Positions 20,531-21,019 of a DNA stretch of 21,019 nucleotides are shown piece by piece (within the stretch, counting starts at the first letter, position 1; each line of letters starts with the position of its first letter). The DNA comes from WRCA01 sp050943575 (GTDB lineage Bacteria; Pseudomonadota; Alphaproteobacteria; Rs-D84). Under the pieces are notes generated by a model. It saw nothing but the letters and a program-made list of their open reading frames with translations. It was not told the origin of the DNA and did no database searches. The position numbers and the translations under genes are program-made. The stretch covers positions 1-21,019 of the forward strand of contig JBMNPL010000010.1 of NCBI GenBank assembly GCA_050943575.1. Reading direction: 5' to 3'.

Positions 20531-20572
20531 AATATAATACAAATATATGCTTTGTCAAGAGATTTTTGTCAA
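20531..20572 (-). promoter_or_regulatory. Promoter of the sRNA candidate, with tandem TTGACA boxes
   Basis: On the minus strand two perfect TTGACA hexamers occur at 20572-20567 and 20558-20553. The nearer one has TATATT (20536-20531) 16 bases downstream. The predicted start, around 20524, falls at the 5' edge of the first hairpin. The farther box has only weak -10 candidates. Confidence 0.6.
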
Positions 20573-20677
20573 AAAAGTTAAAATATAATAAAATGTAGTA
20601 AAAACAAGTATTTATATTATTTATTTATTTTGTTTTTGGACAATATTTTATAAATATTATTTAATTTTTTATAAAAA
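20537..20677. other. AT-rich intergenic stretch
   Basis: Apart from the sRNA promoter boxes at its left end, I see no coding frame or stable GC-containing structure here. A seven-base-pair AT-only inverted repeat at 20642-20658 is the only pattern and is probably composition-driven. Confidence 0.5.
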
Positions 20678-20702
20678 AATGCCGCGCATTTTGCACGGCA
20701 TT
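20678..20702 (-). terminator. Terminator of the partial coiled-coil gene
   Basis: AATGCCG (20678-20684) pairs with CGGCATT (20696-20702), with further GCA/TGC pairing inside. On the minus strand the stem runs into a seven-T tract (20679-20673). It lies 23 bases past the stop of the gene entering from the right edge. Confidence 0.8.
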
Positions 20703-20725
20703 ATTAAATTTAAAAGAATTGATTT

Positions 20726-21019
20726 TTAACGCGTTTTTGTTTTGTTTTTGTAAAACATCTTGTTTCTTTCAATTAATTCTTCATGTCCTCTCTCAGTTAA
20801 CATTATATATGGAGGATTATGTTGCTCATTACCTGGGTACACTGCTCTTGTTTTCCAATATCCCTTTTCCAATATTTGTATATCTGAAATTTTAATTGGA
20901 AATTGACTATTGTTATTTATCGCTTCGATACTTTTTAATTCTTGTTCAATTTCTTGTTTATACTTTTTTACGTTGTTTCTTACAGTTTGTAAGTTACTTT
21001 GTAGTTTTTCTATTGTGTT
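20726..21019 (-). CDS. Partial gene: C-terminal 97 residues of a protein with a coiled-coil segment
   Basis: A minus-strand frame is open from the right edge to the TAA at 20728-20726, and its 5' end lies outside the window. The visible N-terminal part is a charged helix typical of a coiled coil (IEKLQSNLQTVRNNVKKYKQEIEQELKSIEA). A small domain-like end follows: FPIKISDIQILEKGYWKTRAVYPGNEQHNPPYIMLTERGHEELIERNK, with a basic tail. I do not recognise the family. The frame carries normal AT-rich codon use and a good terminator follows, so it is a real gene end. It may be a small membrane-linked or DNA-associated protein with its anchor upstream, but nothing here decides this. Confidence 0.65.
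   Translation of the reverse strand, partial: NTIEKLQSNLQTVRNNVKKYKQEIEQELKSIEAINNNSQFPIKISDIQILEKGYWKTRAVYPGNEQHNPPYIMLTERGHEELIERNKMFYKNKTKTR

Noticed and set aside
20642..20658. AT-only inverted repeat AATATTT-TAT-AAATATT
   Set aside because: In sequence this AT-rich, such a repeat is expected by chance. It has no promoter or gene association.
1..21019. tRNA, rRNA or CRISPR arrays
   Set aside because: I found no T-loop-like GGTTCGA motif with a matching acceptor stem, no rRNA segments and no regularly spaced repeats.

Overview
The window is strongly AT-rich bacterial chromosome from a Gram-negative organism. The gene content points to an alphaproteobacterium. It has the leuS-lptE-holA order, LpxI (the lipid A pathway pyrophosphatase typical of that class), WaaA, a ZapA next to a small coiled-coil protein, and several outer-membrane beta-barrels. 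The AT bias, short intergenic spaces and many proteins I cannot name suggest a host- or gut-associated lineage with a reduced genome. This is an inference; no rRNA or tRNA gene is present to anchor it.

Layout. (a) 1-815: the N-terminal end of a gene resembling the specificity region of Eco57I-like type IIG restriction-modification enzymes faces away from a serine DNA invertase of the Mpi type, which has its own terminator. (b) 814-3697: a pyrophosphatase-like domain fused to an S51 (PepE-like) peptidase, divergent from prolyl-tRNA synthetase. (c) 3702-5455: two overlapping unknown ORFs, then an outer-membrane barrel with an unusual leader and a strong terminator. (d) 5486-9338: the leuS-lptE-holA operon, starting from a promoter that overlaps the preceding terminator. 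(e) 9346-10573, minus strand: coiled-coil protein, zapA and map, all overlapping. (f) 10654-13153: three co-directional genes of unknown system, including a membrane-anchored T4-type lysozyme. (g) 13150-15720, minus strand: a secreted cysteine-rich protein followed by waaA. (h) 15831-18593: an outer-membrane barrel and a glycine-zipper exported protein, divergent from (g) through overlapping promoters that carry two related dyads. (i) 18644-20283, minus strand: lpxI, a small unknown ORF and a 3-methyladenine DNA glycosylase. (j) 20364-20524, minus strand: a well-delimited candidate small RNA with its own promoter, three hairpins, loops complementary to Shine-Dalgarno sequences, and a terminator. 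(k) 20678-21019: the 3' part of a coiled-coil gene running in from the right edge, with its terminator.

Functional theme. Much of the window concerns the cell envelope: LPS synthesis and transport (lpxI, waaA, lptE), two barrels, secreted Cys-rich and glycine-zipper proteins, and an envelope-directed lysozyme. These are mixed with housekeeping genes. The most promising undescribed elements are the candidate sRNA upstream of lpxI, the paired-dyad divergent promoter at 15738-15790, and the lysozyme operon at 10654-13153.
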